The translations under genes and the position numbers were made by a program. Below are positions 1 to 8,073 of a stretch of DNA of 64,000 nucleotides, one piece after another (within the stretch, counting starts at the first letter, position 1; each line of letters begins with the position of its first letter). The notes below the pieces were generated by a model. The model was not told the origin of the DNA, did not search any database, and was given only the letters and a program-made list of their open reading frames with translations. Origin of the DNA: Gracilibacillus alcaliphilus (GTDB taxonomy: Bacteria; Bacillota; Bacilli; Bacillales; Amphibacillaceae). The DNA lies in NCBI RefSeq assembly GCF_016909015.1, contig NZ_JAFBFA010000002.1, forward strand, positions 186,001-250,000, in the 5' to 3' direction.

Positions 1-628
1 CAATGGTTTCAATATAAAAACATGGTAAGCCGATTTCTGATTCTAAATAATAGGAGATAGCTTCATCAGCCAGTGTAAGTTCAATATGTTCCGTTGTTTT
101 GGCAATGGCTACATGAAAATCTTGTTTTAACGCTTTATAAAGCGAGGTTTCTGCTTGTTCTTTCGTAATACCGGGCGCAATATTCCAAGGGATATAAGAA
201 ATTTCATACTGAGTTGGTGAATTGTTGGCTTTTCTTACCCGTTCGATTTTTTGGATCGGATCATTTAATGGGACATCTAAGGCTAATTGTATCGTTTCGC
301 TGGCAGGAATTACAGATAAATTGATTAATACGATTTCGGCAGTTTTCCCTTGCACTTCAATTTGATCAACATATCGCTTAACTGTTTGAGAGAGGGTTTG
401 ATGCACCTTTTTATCGGCAACAAAGGTCCCTTTTCCTTGTGTTCGCTCTAAATATCCTTCCAATGTCAATTGGTTCAATGCGGCCCTAACTGTTGTTCGG
501 CTTACATCAAAGGTTTTACACAGTTCCAATTCGGTAGGGATCTTTTCTCCTTTTTGATAGGTGCCATTTTTGATCCGTGCTAATAGTTCGCTTTTGATAT
601 GGGCATGTAACGATTGTTTTTTCTCCAT
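1..628 (-). CDS. GntR/HutC-family transcriptional regulator (C-terminus cut by window edge)
   Basis: About 209 residues are visible before the window ends. The N-terminus is a GntR winged helix (roughly residues 1-70), with the sequence KGEKIPTE before the first helix and SRTTVRAALNQL as recognition helix. A UTRA-type effector domain follows, which marks the HutC subfamily that binds sugar phosphates or amino-acid derivatives. The ATG at 628 was chosen because AAAGGAG sits a few bases upstream. The gene is divergent from a Lac-family PTS, so it is probably the local repressor of that system. The effector cannot be named from sequence. Confidence 0.9.
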   Translation of the reverse strand, partial: MEKKQSLHAHIKSELLARIKNGTYQKGEKIPTELELCKTFDVSRTTVRAALNQLTLEGYLERTQGKGTFVADKKVHQTLSQTVKRYVDQIEVQGKTAEIVLINLSVIPASETIQLALDVPLNDPIQKIERVRKANNSPTQYEISYIPWNIAPGITKEQAETSLYKALKQDFHVAIAKTTEHIELTLADEAISYYLESEIGLPCFYIETI

Positions 629-670
629 TGTTTTCTCCTTTATGCCTGTAGTCGCCATTTTTTTTAGTTT

Positions 671-688
671 ACTAAATACGAATTTAGT
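671..688. promoter_or_regulatory. Inverted repeat, likely operator of the divergent GntR regulator
   Basis: ACTAAAT and ATTTAGT form a perfect 7-bp inverted repeat around four bases. It lies about 45 bp upstream of the GntR start codon, a usual place for autoregulation. That it binds this regulator is inferred from position only. Confidence 0.45.
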
Positions 689-869
689 TGACAAGTCAAA
701 AAGGTAATTACAAATAGGGGGAAGTATTATTTAGTATTTACATTTTTATGATTGTATGATACTTTTTAATTAAAATAATGGAAATATTAACAATTATAAT
801 CGTTATGCTCATACTATGGATGGAAGTTTCCCCGTAACATCACCATATGATATCCCAATCAATGATTCT

Positions 870-945
870 CAAGATAAAGGAAGTGTATGTCAACTATTCC
901 CCTTATCAGAGCTAGCAAGTTAAGGCTGGTTATCTAAGGACGAAA
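870..945 (+). other. Structured leader ahead of the PTS genes
   Basis: In the 370-bp gap before the PTS genes, CCTTA (near 880) pairs with TAAGG (near 936). Inside it an AGCTAGC arm pairs with GCTGGTT around an 8-nt loop. The sequence then reads GGACGAAAGCT. This would lie in the 5' leader. I tested it by eye against c-di-GMP and other common riboswitch consensuses and it does not match. Nothing else is clear in 690-1020 apart from the cre-like site. Confidence 0.3.
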
Positions 946-959
946 GCTATGAATGGGAA

Positions 960-973
960 TGAAAACGCTTATC
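960..973 (+). promoter_or_regulatory. cre-like catabolite repression site
   Basis: TGAAAACGCTTATC fits the Bacillus cre consensus TGWAARCGYTWNCW except at one or two 3' positions. It lies about 60 bp upstream of the EIIC start, where bound CcpA could block elongation. Carbon-catabolite control is expected for such a PTS; the match is imperfect. Confidence 0.5.
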
Positions 974-1032
974 ATATATTTGAAATCAAAGATATATTGT
1001 GTTGATTATTTCAGAAAGGGGGCGGTAAGGGC

Positions 1033-2328
1033 ATGAATACATACATGCAACAATTTATAGAGATAGCAGGAAAAATCGGGGCTCAAAGACATTTGACGGC
1101 TATTAGAGATGGTTTTGTTGCCGTGATGCCTTTGGTGATCATTGGTTCATTAGCAGTTTTGATCAATAACTTTCCGCCATTAGGACGATTTCATTTGGCG
1201 GCATGGCTGAACGCAATTTTTGGTGAAGGGAATTGGCAAAAGGTGGGAGGGAATATATGGGAAGGGACTTTTGCTATACTTGGCTTACTTGTTTCATTTA
1301 CAATTTCCTATCATTTGGCAAAAAGCTATAATATAGACAGATTACCTGCTGCTCTGCTCTCTGGGGCGTCTTATATAATCTTAGTCCCGGTTACAGCGGA
1401 TTTTGGTCTGGATATGGATTGGCTTGGAACACAAGGGTTGTTTGTTGGGATTATTATAGCATTATTAACAACGGAATTATTTCGAATTTTTCTCATTAAT
1501 CCTAAATTGATTATCAAAATGCCTGAGGATGTTCCGGCAGGAGTGACTAATTCCTTTAAGTCACTCATCCCTATTATGCTTGTTTTATTTATAGTTGGCT
1601 TATGTCAGTCTTTGCTTTCTATTTTGGCAGATACGAATATATTTGAAATTATTTTTACAGCTATTCAACAGCCAATTCAAGGATTAGGTGATTCCCTGCC
1701 GGCAGCAATTCTTGTAGCCTTGCTTACACATGTATTATGGTTTTTCGGTTTACATGGCACCAATATAACAGGTGCTATTACGGAACCGATTTATATTTCA
1801 TTGGTAGAAGAGAACTTGCGCTTATTTGGTATGGGGATGTCCGCATATGACGTACCTAATATCGTTACTAAACCTTTTCTGGATGCCTTTGTATTTATGG
1901 GCGGTGCTGGTACTACGATTGCCTTATTGGCAGCCGTTTTCATAGTGATTCGCACCCAGAAAAATCATCCCTATCGACAGGTTGCCAAATTATCAGCGCC
2001 TGGCAGTATGTTCAATATTAACGAACCGGTGATTTTTGGCTTACCAATCGTGTTAAATCCAATTATGCTGATCCCTTTTGTATTAGTGCCAGTGACCTTA
2101 ACGATTATTTCGTATATGGCTATGTTCTTGGGAATTGTACCGAAAACAGTGGCAATGCTGCCATGGACCACACCGCCGATTCTCAGTGGATATCTTGTTA
2201 CCGGCGGGAGCTGGCGGGGAGTCGCACTTCAAATATGTAATTTATTGATAGCAATTATTATCTATATTCCTTTTTTATTAGCAGCTTTATCTGCAGCTAA
2301 ACAACAAGAACGAGTGGAGGAGGTATGA
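1033..2328 (+). CDS. celB: PTS system Lac-family EIIC permease (cellobiose/chitobiose/lactose type)
   Basis: This membrane subunit translocates a disaccharide while the EIIB partner phosphorylates it. The 431 residues match the family length of about 430-450 and carry around ten hydrophobic segments. The conserved LWFFGLHG motif of Lac-family EIIC lies near residue 240, and GGAGTT and FNINEPVIFGLP follow. The ATG follows AAAGGGGGCGG. The stop overlaps the EIIA start (ATGA), so the genes are translationally coupled. The order EIIC-EIIA-EIIB without a phospho-glycosidase leaves the substrate open. The nearby nag genes make a GlcNAc disaccharide possible, but cellobiose is equally consistent. 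Confidence 0.93.
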   Translation: MNTYMQQFIEIAGKIGAQRHLTAIRDGFVAVMPLVIIGSLAVLINNFPPLGRFHLAAWLNAIFGEGNWQKVGGNIWEGTFAILGLLVSFTISYHLAKSYNIDRLPAALLSGASYIILVPVTADFGLDMDWLGTQGLFVGIIIALLTTELFRIFLINPKLIIKMPEDVPAGVTNSFKSLIPIMLVLFIVGLCQSLLSILADTNIFEIIFTAIQQPIQGLGDSLPAAILVALLTHVLWFFGLHGTNITGAITEPIYISLVEENLRLFGMGMSAYDVPNIVTKPFLDAFVFMGGAGTTIALLAAVFIVIRTQKNHPYRQVAKLSAPGSMFNINEPVIFGLPIVLNPIMLIPFVLVPVTLTIISYMAMFLGIVPKTVAMLPWTTPPILSGYLVTGGSWRGVALQICNLLIAIIIYIPFLLAALSAAKQQERVEEV

Positions 2329-2672
2329 TATTGGAAGCTAATGAAGAATTGCAAAGAATTTCTTTTTCGATCATTCTCCATGCTGGTAATGCACGATCAT
2401 CTGCAATGGAAGCCATTAAACTGGCAAAAGAAAACCGTATCCAGGAAGCGCAAGCAAAAATGGATAGTGCAGATGTCGATTTTGTCAAGGCGCATCAGGA
2501 GCAGTCGCAGCTATTGTCTAAAGAGATTCGTCATCCAGACGAAAATCACCTTTCGATTATACTGGTTCATGCGCAGGATCATTTGATGAATGCATTAACA
2601 ATCAAAGATTTGGCGTGGGAAATGATAGAGATGTATCAACGATTGAATAAATTGGAGGTGGCGATAACTTGA
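2325..2672 (+). CDS. celC: PTS Lac-family EIIA component
   Basis: Cytoplasmic phosphocarrier of the Lac PTS family that passes phosphate from HPr to EIIB. At 115 residues it has the usual length and is all helical. The signature VHAQDHLM carries the expected phosphorylated His (residue 82) and the Asp that binds the trimer's metal (residue 85). The ATG at 2325 overlaps the EIIC stop by four bases, and the TGA overlaps the TTG start of EIIB. The three subunits thus form one tightly coupled unit. Confidence 0.93.
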   Translation: MILEANEELQRISFSIILHAGNARSSAMEAIKLAKENRIQEAQAKMDSADVDFVKAHQEQSQLLSKEIRHPDENHLSIILVHAQDHLMNALTIKDLAWEMIEMYQRLNKLEVAIT

Positions 2673-2980
2673 GGGTAGTATTAGTATGTTCTGCCGGTAT
2701 GTCTACTTCTATTTTGGTAGAACGAATGAAAGAGGCCGCAGAAGAACAGCAAGTATATTTGAATGTGAAAGCAGTGGCGGAGTCTGATTTGCGTGATAAC
2801 CTTCATGAATTAGATGTTGTCTTGATTGGTCCGCAAGTGCGCTATTTGGAAAAAAGCATTAAGGAGAAGGTAGAACCAACAGGGGCAAAATGTGATGTCA
2901 TTAATCAACAAGCATTTGGATTAATGCAAGGGAAGCAAGTGTTAGAACAGGCATTAAACTTAATGGCAAGTAATGATTAA
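2669..2980 (+). CDS. celA: PTS Lac-family EIIB component
   Basis: Cytoplasmic EIIB that carries phosphate on a cysteine and hands it to the sugar in EIIC. The 103 residues begin with VVLVCSAGMSTS, where Cys7 sits in the P-loop typical of cellobiose EIIB. The GPQVRY motif lies near residue 55. Translation starts at TTG (2669), overlapping the EIIA stop as TTGA, with GGAGGTG upstream. It is the last gene of the set. Confidence 0.93.
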   Translation: MRVVLVCSAGMSTSILVERMKEAAEEQQVYLNVKAVAESDLRDNLHELDVVLIGPQVRYLEKSIKEKVEPTGAKCDVINQQAFGLMQGKQVLEQALNLMASND

Positions 2981-3313
2981 ATATGGTGATAAGAGGCGGA
3001 AGTAGATAGGTATTTTGTTAGCGTCCGTAAGTCCTTACTTTATTCCCTCTTTCATGAGAAACCATGTTTTATGTTTTATAAAATACTCCTTTTTAGTGAG
3101 GCTGTCAATGGAGGAAGGGTTTCTACAAATTAAATTTTATAGGTTAACGTTTCCTCCCGCTCTTTTAACAAAACTTAAAGAGGTCTTTCTTTAAAATGAA
3201 CGAAGTGCAACCAATGTGTTAGGGATTTCTTATAAAGCTTTTGACAAGGTGTGGGGAACGAAACAATTTCAAACGAGTGAGCGTATACAAAAGAGAATGG
3301 AGGCGATACCATT
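2981..3313. other. Gene-free stretch with no recognised element
   Basis: About 330 bp follow the PTS genes without a supported gene or a clean terminator. A TTGACA at about 3240 could be a -35 box, but the hexamer 17 bp downstream (CAATTT) is poor. It may serve the very short reading frame that follows. Confidence 0.4.
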
Positions 3314-3385
3314 ATGTCTAATTATTTAATAAGTCTTGATTTATCAATTTTAATCAGTGGAGAAATTCAGTCTATTAAAAAGTGA
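3314..3385 (+). CDS. Possible 23-residue peptide, unrecognised
   Basis: ATG at 3314 opens 23 codons beginning MSNYLISLDL and ending SIKK. GGAGG stands ten bases upstream. The peptide is moderately hydrophobic and resembles nothing I know. It could be a leader peptide, a decayed gene start, or chance. It lies just before the paired hairpins at 3411-3477. Confidence 0.2.
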   Translation: MSNYLISLDLSILISGEIQSIKK

Positions 3386-3410
3386 TTTTACTAAAACTAT
3401 ATCCCGTTAA

Positions 3411-3477
3411 GGCAGTTTTCTAGTTCTGCAGACAACAACAAACTGCCTTATAACAATAGTTATAGGGCAGTTTGTTG
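3411..3477. terminator. Strong hairpin after nagR, with a competing third arm
   Basis: CAACAAACTGCC (3436-3447) and the following ten bases pair with 3459-3477 to form a 19-bp hairpin with an AATA loop and one G-T pair. It lies nine bases beyond the nagR stop and probably ends the nag operon, although the U-tract is weak. A further arm GGCAGTTTT (3411-3419) can also pair with AAACTGCC (3440-3447), so two folds exclude each other. Confidence 0.6.
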
Positions 3478-3485
3478 CATGCCAC

Positions 3486-4208
3486 CTAACGTTCCAAATC
3501 AAGCATAAATTGATACCTGTCTGCCCGATAAGAAGATTTAACTACCTCGAAAGGTGTGCCATCGTCTAACTGTGTAATCCGCTTCATAAGCAGTACCGGG
3601 GAGTTTTCCGGAATGTTTAAATATTCTAATTCTTCATCATTGGCAATTGTTGCTTCAAACAGCTGGCTTGCACGTCCAATTTTCAGACCTAGATCGTTTT
3701 CGATATATTGGTATAAGGAAGATTGAACAATATTATCTGTCAAACCTTTGATTAAATTCGCCGATATATAGGTGCGTTCCAAAGCCATCGGGATATCTTC
3801 TGCTAAACGAACCCGTTTCACTTCATATACCGGTGAATGTTCAGCAATGTTTAAGTGATTAGCTAAGTTCTTTTTGGCTGGGACAATCTCGAAGCTGATT
3901 AATTTGTTACTTGGGGTCATGCCGCGTGCTTTCATATCTTCTGTAAAACTAGTTAACCCATTTAAGTTCTGTTCGAATTTCTTTTCCGTAATAAAGGTTC
4001 CTTTTCCCTTAATACGGTGAAGGTATCGTTCGTTTACTAAATTAGTAATTGCTTGTCTGACAGTCATACGGCTAATGTTGAGTTGTTCGGCATACTCTCT
4101 TTCTGAAGGCAGGGCATCTCCCGGCTTATATTCACCTTTTTCGATTTTGCTCTTAATCTGCTCTTCTAATTGATGATAAATCGGTATCGGTGACTGTTTA
4201 TCAATCAT
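3486..4208 (-). CDS. nagR: GlcNAc-utilisation repressor NagR (GntR/HutC family)
   Basis: Repressor of N-acetylglucosamine catabolism, expected to be released from DNA by glucosamine-6-P or GlcNAc-6-P. It has 240 residues: a GntR winged helix (1-70; PSEREYAEQLNISRMTVRQAI) and a UTRA domain with the RVRLAEDIPMALERTYI stretch. A TTG start 18 bases upstream is also open, but GGAAGGAGTC sits directly ahead of the ATG at 4208, which I chose. It is third in the nagA-nagB-nagR operon. NagR-type operators lie at the divergent promoters upstream of nagA. Confidence 0.93.
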   Translation of the reverse strand: MIDKQSPIPIYHQLEEQIKSKIEKGEYKPGDALPSEREYAEQLNISRMTVRQAITNLVNERYLHRIKGKGTFITEKKFEQNLNGLTSFTEDMKARGMTPSNKLISFEIVPAKKNLANHLNIAEHSPVYEVKRVRLAEDIPMALERTYISANLIKGLTDNIVQSSLYQYIENDLGLKIGRASQLFEATIANDEELEYLNIPENSPVLLMKRITQLDDGTPFEVVKSSYRADRYQFMLDLER

Positions 4209-4241
4209 GATTAAGACTCCTTCCAAATAGTATACGATTCT

Positions 4242-4958
4242 CTAAAGTGCATCCTCTGTAGCAATCACTGTCACATGTGGATGTTGCTGTAATATGGAGG
4301 CTGGGAAGTCAGTAGTAACTTCACCATGTAATAGATGTTGTAAAGCCTCTCGTTTTTGTTCACCTGAAACGATTAACAACATTTCTTTGCTGTCCATAAT
4401 GGTACGGATACCAGCTGTAATCGCTTGTCTAGGTACTTCCTCCAATTTGTCGAAAAAGCGGGCATTTGCCTTGATTGTTGACTCTGCTAAATCAACAACA
4501 TGTGTACGCTGTTCGAATGGAGTGCCTGGCTCGTTAAAACCAATATGACCATTGTGGCCTAATCCTAGTAATTGCAAATCAATGCCGCCATGTTGTTTAA
4601 TAAGGTCTTCATATGCCGAACATTCCTCTGTTAAATCAGCTGCTAAACCGTTAGGCAGAAACACCTGAGTATCAGGAATATCGATATGGCTGAATAAATG
4701 TTTGTTCATGTAATAGTGGTAACTGTTTGGGTCTTCTACTGGTAAACCAATGTATTCATCTAAATTAAACGAAGTAACACCTTGATAAGTGGTATCGTTT
4801 TTTTGGTGCTCTTCTACTATATTAGCATAAGTTTGAACGGGTGTGCCTCCTGTGGCCAGCCCAAGCACTGCCTTTGGATTTGCTTTTACCTTTTCAATAA
4901 TAAATTGTGCTGCTTTTTTACTCATATCTTGATAATCTTTTGCTTTAATTAATTCCAT
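4242..4958 (-). CDS. nagB: Glucosamine-6-phosphate deaminase
   Basis: Converts glucosamine-6-phosphate to fructose-6-phosphate and ammonia in the cytoplasm, the last step of GlcNAc catabolism. It shows LATGGTPVQTY (phosphate loop), FNLDEYIGLP with the catalytic-base Asp, and GLGHNGHIGFNEPGTPF with the active-site His. The 238 residues match short Bacillus-type NagB, which lacks the E. coli allosteric tail. The nagA stop reads TAATG, so a start at 4964 is possible. The ATG at 4958 is preferred because GGGAG lies eight bases upstream and the product then starts MELIKAKDY. Confidence 0.95.
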   Translation of the reverse strand: MELIKAKDYQDMSKKAAQFIIEKVKANPKAVLGLATGGTPVQTYANIVEEHQKNDTTYQGVTSFNLDEYIGLPVEDPNSYHYYMNKHLFSHIDIPDTQVFLPNGLAADLTEECSAYEDLIKQHGGIDLQLLGLGHNGHIGFNEPGTPFEQRTHVVDLAESTIKANARFFDKLEEVPRQAITAGIRTIMDSKEMLLIVSGEQKREALQHLLHGEVTTDFPASILQQHPHVTVIATEDAL

Positions 4959-4963
4959 ATTCA

Positions 4964-6142
4964 TTACTCCCTTTCGTAAGCTACTTCTCCTCGACAAAGT
5001 GTCAGAATAATATCATGATGTTTATCTAATAGGACAATATCTGCATCTTTGCCTGCAGCAATAGATCCTTTTCGATCAGCGATGCCTAATTCGATAGCGG
5101 CATTGGTTGAGCCCATCTTAATTACTTCCTCGACGGTACAGCCGGCGAAGTCCATCATATTCTTGAGTCCATTTCCTAAGCGGAGCGTACTCCCGGCAAT
5201 TGTGCCGTCTTCTAATGTAGCTTTTTGGTTCTCAACTAAGACTTTCTGTCCGCCTAGTTCATATTCGCCATCTTGTAAACATTTTGCACGCATGGCATCT
5301 GTAATTAAGAGTAACCGGTCTTCCCCTTTTAAATCAAAGGCGATTTTGGCTGCCTCTGGAGTTGAATGAATGCCATCTGCAATCAGTTCTACCATTAATT
5401 CTTTCCGAAGCCATGAGGCTCCAACTACACCAGCCTCCCGGTGATGAAAACCTCTCATTTGATTATAGAGGTGGGTGATATGTGACAAACCATGATTGAT
5501 GGCTGTGTCTATTTCTTCTGCTGTTGCATCAGTGTGGCCAGCCGAAGGAATAATGCCGTGATCAGCTAGATACTTCGTAAATGTCAAATCTTCATCTAAT
5601 TCGGGAGCAAGCGTGACTAATCGAATATGCTGATTGGCTAACTTATTCCATTTTTGAAACAATGAAATGTTAGGTTTTTGGATATATTCTTCTGGCTGCG
5701 CTCCTTTTCTTTTAGCATTAACAAATGGCCCTTCTAAGTGAATGCCAATAATTTCCGCTTGATTGACAGGTTGTTCTTCCATATAGGCAGCGGTAGCTGT
5801 TAAGGCTTTTTCAATGTTTGCTTCGCTTTGTGTCATGGTAGTAGCCAGAAAAGCGGTTGTTCCTTCCGCAGGCAGAGCCTGTGCCATTGTGTCCAAAGCT
5901 TCAGCAGTTGCATCCATCACATCTGCTCCGTTGGCGCCATGGATATGCACATCAATTAAACCAGGAATTGCCTTTGTTTCCTCAGCGAAGGATAAGACAT
6001 GATAGGAATTCGTTTCGGTTAAGTTATCCATATCCCCAATTGTTTCTATTTTTCCATTAATTATTTTAATAAATCCTTGTTCTATATATTGGTTATCTGC
6101 GTAAATCTGAATATTTTTAATCAGGATTTTCTCTTGTTTCAC
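4964..6142 (-). CDS. nagA: N-acetylglucosamine-6-phosphate deacetylase
   Basis: Amidohydrolase that deacetylates GlcNAc-6-phosphate. The 392 residues show IDVHIHG (metal His pair near 66/68), IHLEGPFVNAKRKGA with the metal Glu, SAGHTDAT, HLYNQM followed by the HHREAG loop, and LITDAMRA with the catalytic Asp. It starts at GTG after AAAGGTG. It is the first gene of nagA-nagB-nagR. The promoter region on this strand has an ATGACA-17 bp-AATTAT pair, with an operator of NagR type at the start point. Confidence 0.95.
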   Translation of the reverse strand: MKQEKILIKNIQIYADNQYIEQGFIKIINGKIETIGDMDNLTETNSYHVLSFAEETKAIPGLIDVHIHGANGADVMDATAEALDTMAQALPAEGTTAFLATTMTQSEANIEKALTATAAYMEEQPVNQAEIIGIHLEGPFVNAKRKGAQPEEYIQKPNISLFQKWNKLANQHIRLVTLAPELDEDLTFTKYLADHGIIPSAGHTDATAEEIDTAINHGLSHITHLYNQMRGFHHREAGVVGASWLRKELMVELIADGIHSTPEAAKIAFDLKGEDRLLLITDAMRAKCLQDGEYELGGQKVLVENQKATLEDGTIAGSTLRLGNGLKNMMDFAGCTVEEVIKMGSTNAAIELGIADRKGSIAAGKDADIVLLDKHHDIILTLCRGEVAYERE

Positions 6143-6200
6143 GTGTGTTCACACCTTTTTGAAGAAGTAATGTAAGTATAGAATAACAGGTTAAAGTATG

Positions 6201-6211
6201 GTTGTCTATAC
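6201..6211 (-). promoter_or_regulatory. NagR-type operator at the nagA promoter
   Basis: Read on the minus strand this is GTATAGACAAC, identical to the 11-mer at the opposite promoter. It sits just past a weak -10 (TAAATT/AATTAT), whose -35 ATGACA lies near 6240. Bacillus NagR (YvoA) and Streptomyces DasR bind sites with a TGGTATAGAC-like core, so binding by the nagR product is a strong inference. Confidence 0.7.
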
Positions 6212-6278
6212 ATAATTTAATTGTTTGAATAATTTGTCATAAATATCGCCTCTATCCTTTTAAATCAAGTAATTAATT

Positions 6279-6290
6279 TGGTATATACCA
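6279..6290. promoter_or_regulatory. Palindrome TGGTATATACCA, probable additional GntR-type operator
   Basis: A perfect 12-bp palindrome close to the DasR/NagR core. A shorter GGTATACC palindrome follows at 6320-6327. Both lie midway between the divergent nag promoters and may allow bridging by dimers. This is seen by eye only. Confidence 0.45.
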
Positions 6291-6476
6291 TTAATGTAGT
6301 TACAAATAAAAACAAAATAGGTATACCGTGCATAATTCCTTTTTTATATAAAAATAATAATTGATTTATATATAAAAAAATAAAAGTAATAACAATTATA
6401 TTTGTATTATTTATCGAATTAAAATAGAAAATATTCTTTTTTAAATTTAAATGTAGTAACAAATATTATATTTGTA

Positions 6477-6518
6477 TTGACAAATTTGTATCAAGTGATT
6501 ATATTAGGTATAGACAAC
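6477..6518 (+). promoter_or_regulatory. Promoter and NagR-type operator of the GlcNAc ABC operon
   Basis: TTGACA (6477-6482), a 17-bp spacer and TATATT (6500-6505) form a near-consensus sigma-A promoter. GTATAGACAAC (6508-6518) covers the expected start site, the classical position for repression. The same 11-mer occurs inverted before nagA, so both arms are probably induced together. Confidence 0.8.
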
Positions 6519-6566
6519 TGAACACAGTTGATTGAAAAAATAGACAAAAGAGAGGGGAAGTTAGTA

Positions 6567-7862
6567 ATGAAAAAATGGAATTGGATTGTAATGTTAACGT
6601 TTTCTTTGGTTGTGTTGATGCTGGCGGCATGTGGTAATAGTGATGCAGGGTCAGCAAGTGATAATGAAAATGGTAGTAACAATTCAGGGGATGAACAAAC
6701 AGAACAAGAAAATGTGAACTTACGTGTGGTAACAACGATGGCTGGAACGGATCCAGCAGGGGCAGTATTTCAAGAAGTCTTAGATGAGTTTGTGGAAGAA
6801 CATCCACATATTTCGATTGAAAATGATTCACAGTCGGCAGACGCCGGAACTATTCGTACGAAAGTCAACACCGATTTCTCTTCTGATAACGAACCAGATA
6901 TTATGTTTTATTTTAATACCGTAGACGCAGAGGGAATTATCAATGAAGGTAAAGTAGTGAATTTGGAAGAAGCAGAAGGAATTGATTTATCAGGGTTTAA
7001 TTCCATGTTGGAACAGCAAAGACATCAAGATGGGAATATCTATGCTGCGCCGCAATCAGGTTTCTATGAAGCATTGTTTGTCAATAAAAAATTATTTGAA
7101 GAAAATGATATAGAACTGCCAACAACTTGGGAACTATATGAAAAAGCAATTGAAGAATTTGCTAAGACCGATATTGTTCCATTAGCAGCTTCAACGGAAG
7201 ATTCTTATTATGTTGTAGAACATTATTTGTTGGCAGCAGGCGGTATGGAGAATTACAACGCAGAATTAGCAGATAAAAATGAGGCATGGGCAGAAGGATT
7301 AGATTTAATTAAGCAACATGCAGATATGGGGGCGTTTACTCCTGATGCAGCAACGATTGATTTGGCACTTGCACAAGAATTATTTAAGCAGGAACAAGCT
7401 GCTATGATTTTTGAAGGGTCTTGGTTATGGGGGCAGCTAGAAGAAGCAGGAATGGGTGAAGATGTGCTTGTTTTACCTATGCCAATTAAGGAAGGCGGAG
7501 AAACAGGTGAATTAGTTGGCGGTGCATCACAAGGCTGGTTTGTTAGTAGCAAATCTTATGAAGATGAAAGTAAAAAGGATGCCGTTGTAGAACTATTTAA
7601 TTATTTAACTTCTGAAGATGTGATTGTTCAAATTGCTGGAGCAACTGGTCAGCCGCCAGCGAAAGGTGAACTGACAGATCTGCCGGATTATTTGAAAGCA
7701 GGGCATGATTTAGTAGCAGATGCACCAGCAGTTGCTCTTCCGATTAATGATCGTATTTATCCAGAGTCATTTACACATATTCGTACCAGTGTACCGGCTA
7801 TTGTGAGCGGTGATAAGACGGGTGCGGAAGTGATAGAGATGGCAGCAGAAATGGAAGAATAA
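6567..7862 (+). CDS. Sugar ABC transporter substrate-binding lipoprotein
   Basis: Extracellular solute-binding lipoprotein of the MalE/UgpB-like family. A signal peptide ends in a lipobox (LMLAAC, Cys22), followed by an acidic Gly/Ser/Asn linker and about 390 residues of binding domain. The start at 6567 follows AGAGGGGAAG; an open frame extends 39 bases further up without a ribosome site. It is the first gene after a NagR-type operator and is followed by two permeases and a GH20 hexosaminidase, so the ligand is probably a GlcNAc-containing di- or oligosaccharide. The ligand itself is not readable from the sequence. Confidence 0.9.
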   Translation: MKKWNWIVMLTFSLVVLMLAACGNSDAGSASDNENGSNNSGDEQTEQENVNLRVVTTMAGTDPAGAVFQEVLDEFVEEHPHISIENDSQSADAGTIRTKVNTDFSSDNEPDIMFYFNTVDAEGIINEGKVVNLEEAEGIDLSGFNSMLEQQRHQDGNIYAAPQSGFYEALFVNKKLFEENDIELPTTWELYEKAIEEFAKTDIVPLAASTEDSYYVVEHYLLAAGGMENYNAELADKNEAWAEGLDLIKQHADMGAFTPDAATIDLALAQELFKQEQAAMIFEGSWLWGQLEEAGMGEDVLVLPMPIKEGGETGELVGGASQGWFVSSKSYEDESKKDAVVELFNYLTSEDVIVQIAGATGQPPAKGELTDLPDYLKAGHDLVADAPAVALPINDRIYPESFTHIRTSVPAIVSGDKTGAEVIEMAAEMEE

Positions 7863-7910
7863 TAGAATATTAGATAACGAGAGGGGTTGCCCTGAAATCA
7901 GGCCAGCCTC

Positions 7911-8049
7911 CTTGTTTATCATTTTTATGATACAAAAAAAGATAAACAAAGGTAGCTAGTCCTAATCGCTATGAAATATATCAATGGCAACTCTGTTATA
8001 TCCAGAGCTGTTTTGTCAGCTTTTTTGCATAGCGATGGCATGTTGGACT
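7911..8049 (+). promoter_or_regulatory. Nested hairpins between binding protein and permease genes
   Basis: TTGTTTATC (7912-7920) pairs with GATAAACAA (7941-7949). Then AGTCC/GGACT (7958-7962/8045-8049) and ATCGCTATG/CATAGCGAT (7965-7973/8028-8036) form one long arm. That arm encloses a small GCTG/CAGC hairpin ending in six Ts (8021-8026). Such spacers often reduce permease expression relative to the binding protein, by partial termination or 3'-end protection. Confidence 0.6.
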
Positions 8050-8073
8050 GGCTGATCTAGCAAGGAGGATCAC

